In this document: positions 54,514 through 55,804 of the stretch, piece after piece | Layout: each line of letters opens with the position of its first letter | Position numbering within the stretch: the first letter of the stretch is position 1 | Assembly (NCBI GenBank): GCA_902517895.1 | Contig: CABYEA010000009.1 | Span: 1-55,804, forward strand | Direction: 5' to 3' | Source: an uncultured Bacteroidota bacterium | GTDB taxonomy: Bacteria; Bacteroidota; Bacteroidia; Flavobacteriales; Flavobacteriaceae | DNA length: 55,804 nt | Notes under the pieces: model-generated | Databases searched by the model: none | Seen by the model: the letters and a program-made list of their open reading frames with translations, nothing else | What the model was told of the DNA's origin: nothing | Made by a program: the position numbers and the translations under genes

Positions 54514-55377
54514 TTATTTATCCTTAACAAAATCCTTCATAATAAATACATGTGGAAGAGTTAAGCTTGAAATGATGATAAAAACAAATAATATTAAATT
54601 ATCACTAGTAAGTAAGTCATTATTAAATTGATATAACAGGAAACCAAAAATTATGGAAAGTATTGTGAATGGTAAAGTTTTTATATAAAATTTTATAAAA
54701 CTATCCGTTTTAAGTTCCTTGAATTCCAACATTAACATTGGCAATGAATGACAAAAACCAAAATATAACGCAAAAGAAGTTAATAAGTCTGTGTGAAAAA
54801 ATACCATATAAAGAATTGTGATTTCAGCATATAAAGGAACTTTTCTTTTTATATCAAAATTTACAATTGATAACATTAAAATAGCAACAGATATTAACAG
54901 GAAGAAAACACTATCAAAAGCTGATAAGTCTAAGTTTGAAAATTGGGGCAGAATATATAATATCTCTTGTAATTCTACAATATTATTTAAGAACAGGGAT
55001 AACAAAATATTTGCACCGACAACAAAATTTAAGAGTTTATTGTCTGTTGGATTGTAGCCTATAACTTGAGTTTCACCAAAATGATAACATGAGACAATTA
55101 AAAAAACTAAAAGACCTAAAAAAGGAGATATAACCCAAAGTATAATATTAAAAACAATTAGGGACAGGTATACTAAATAAAATATCAGTTTACTATCAAA
55201 CTTTCTGGCCTTGGGGTTAATAAATGCAATAATATGATCTACAGAGCCATGAGGAATACCAATAGAGAGCATAACAATAAGAAATAATAAAATCGAATAT
55301 GAACTCTCTAATCCAAAAAATATTATTGAAAATGCAAGAATTAATCCTGCAAGTTTTGATTTAACTACTACATTCAT
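54514..55377 (-). CDS. blh: Brp/Blh-type beta-carotene 15,15'-dioxygenase
   Basis: A 287-residue membrane enzyme with about eight helices. Four conserved histidines likely bind iron: H43 and H48 (SIGIPHGSVDHI), H99 (SCYHFGETQ), H210 (YFGFCHSLPM) and H276 (LTLPHVFIMKDF). Blh splits beta-carotene into two retinals, the chromophore of the neighbouring rhodopsin. It lies 83 nt after the rhodopsin stop, with a strong terminator between, leaving about 24 nt for its own promoter. Confidence 0.93.
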   Translation of the reverse strand: MNVVVKSKLAGLILAFSIIFFGLESSYSILLFLIVMLSIGIPHGSVDHIIAFINPKARKFDSKLIFYLVYLSLIVFNIILWVISPFLGLLVFLIVSCYHFGETQVIGYNPTDNKLLNFVVGANILLSLFLNNIVELQEILYILPQFSNLDLSAFDSVFFLLISVAILMLSIVNFDIKRKVPLYAEITILYMVFFHTDLLTSFALYFGFCHSLPMLMLEFKELKTDSFIKFYIKTLPFTILSIIFGFLLYQFNNDLLTSDNLILFVFIIISSLTLPHVFIMKDFVKDK

Positions 55378-55401
55378 TGGTTAGTTTATTTAAATAAATA
55401 T

Positions 55402-55439
55402 AAAAAAAAAAGGTGAGGGTTAAACCTCACCTTTTTTTT
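55402..55439 (-). terminator. Terminator between the rhodopsin gene and blh
   Basis: On both strands the structure is an A tract, AGGTGAGG stem, GTTAAA loop, CCTCACCT stem and a T tract, so it can act in either direction. It starts 22 nt after the rhodopsin stop (55461) and ends 24 nt before the blh start (55377). Confidence 0.8.
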
Positions 55440-55460
55440 ATAAGTTAATATTAAGCAAAA

Positions 55461-55804
55461 TTAGCTTTTAGCAGCATACCATACGGCCATACCAAAACCA
55501 ATTTTATTAATAGCATCACCTACGTTGTAAATGATATTCATAGCTCCTTCGTCAATAGCTACAAAAGAGTACCATCCGTCAGTACCTGCCATGTATCCAA
55601 GTGGATAAATAGCCCAACCAACTAGTACAAACCACTGTAACATTCTACCAGCTTCTGGAATTTTTCCAGATCCGCTAGCTAGGGCGTTACCTACAGCACC
55701 TGAAGGACCTCCAAAGATAGATAAACATCCAACTTCATAAGCCATCCAGAAGTAAGCAAGACCTGAAATAGCACCCCAAGTTTGAGCGTCTAACATTCCT
55801 GTTA
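55461..55804 (-). CDS. Proteorhodopsin (C-terminal fragment)
   Basis: Only the last 113 or so codons are in the window; the 5' part runs off the right edge. The visible part covers the last helices: AYFWMAYEVGCLSIFGG, MLQWFVLVGWAIYPLGYMAG (helix F, with W and YP) and NIIYNVGDAINKIGFGMAVWY (helix G). The retinal Schiff-base lysine is the K in INKIGFG, 14 residues from the end (codon at 55503-55505). This opens a light-driven proton pump of the proteorhodopsin type; the counter-ion residues and tuning position in helix C are off-window, so pump specificity and colour cannot be read. The C-terminus is short (AAKS). Confidence 0.9.
   Translation of the reverse strand, partial: TGMLDAQTWGAISGLAYFWMAYEVGCLSIFGGPSGAVGNALASGSGKIPEAGRMLQWFVLVGWAIYPLGYMAGTDGWYSFVAIDEGAMNIIYNVGDAINKIGFGMAVWYAAKS

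Noticed and set aside
55461-55804. Sodium-pumping rhodopsin
   Set aside because: The visible helix G (INKIGFG) resembles proteorhodopsin; the diagnostic helix C residues are outside the window, so the proton type is only the more likely choice.

Overview
The window is a chromosome segment of a low-GC (roughly one-third G+C by eye) marine member of the Flavobacteriia (Bacteroidota). The evidence is a gelatinous mix of lineage markers: a type B sorting domain of the type IX secretion system, the rpmB-rpmG-DUF4295-ftsY order, tuf-tRNA-Trp-secE-nusG-rpl-rpoBC ending in a DUF3467 gene, promoters of the Bacteroidota form (TTTG plus TAnnTTTG), near absence of Shine-Dalgarno sites, and a proteorhodopsin beside a blh retinal-forming gene. 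The species cannot be named from this sequence.

Layout. 1-5055 (minus strand): recR, a glycosyltransferase, a 2-oxo acid dehydrogenase E2, an FAH-family hydrolase, a CinA/PncC amidase, rpmB, rpmG, a DUF4295 gene and the start of ftsY. 5159-8671 (plus): a sodium/solute symporter and htpG, each followed by a clear terminator. 8811-17561: a 2916-residue secreted protein with 16 repeats of about 100 residues. 17565-21168: a D-Ala-D-Ala dipeptidase, a DUF5916 outer-membrane protein and a short DUF4369 lipoprotein. 21158-22559: idi-queD-cupin. 22604-35426 (minus): the transcription/translation operon from tuf to rpoC plus DUF3467. 35574-40542: accessory genes lying between tuf and the tRNA genes that normally precede it. 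40639-42243: tRNA-Thr(GGT), Gly, Tyr, Thr(TGT), a XerC-type recombinase and rpsU. 42323-47359: alanine/sodium symporter, PLP beta-synthase, LolCE-like permease, NamZ-like muramidase. 47367-54502: ftsE and a surface-glycan group (three glycosyltransferases, FdtA-like ketoisomerase, sulfotransferase, Wzx flippase, GNAT/FemAB-like transferase). 54514-55804: blh and the C-terminal part of a proteorhodopsin.

How parts connect. Idi feeds isoprenoid and hence carotenoid synthesis, Blh cleaves beta-carotene to retinal, and the rhodopsin uses it; a strong terminator separates the rhodopsin gene from blh. The glycan genes would build, sulfate and flip a surface polysaccharide, but polymerase, initiating transferase and most nucleotide-sugar genes are outside the window or absent. 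The rpsU gene has a textbook Shine-Dalgarno site, consistent with the known bS21 autoregulation of Bacteroidota.

The most striking non-genic structure is next to tRNA-Thr(GGT): an exact 44-bp copy of its 3' half lies 1.1 kb away, and a second, decayed copy (36/44 identical) lies 99 bp beyond that. This is the pattern left by successive site-specific integrations into a tRNA gene. The 1.1-kb unit between the tRNA and the exact copy carries a single secreted hydrolase gene and no integrase.
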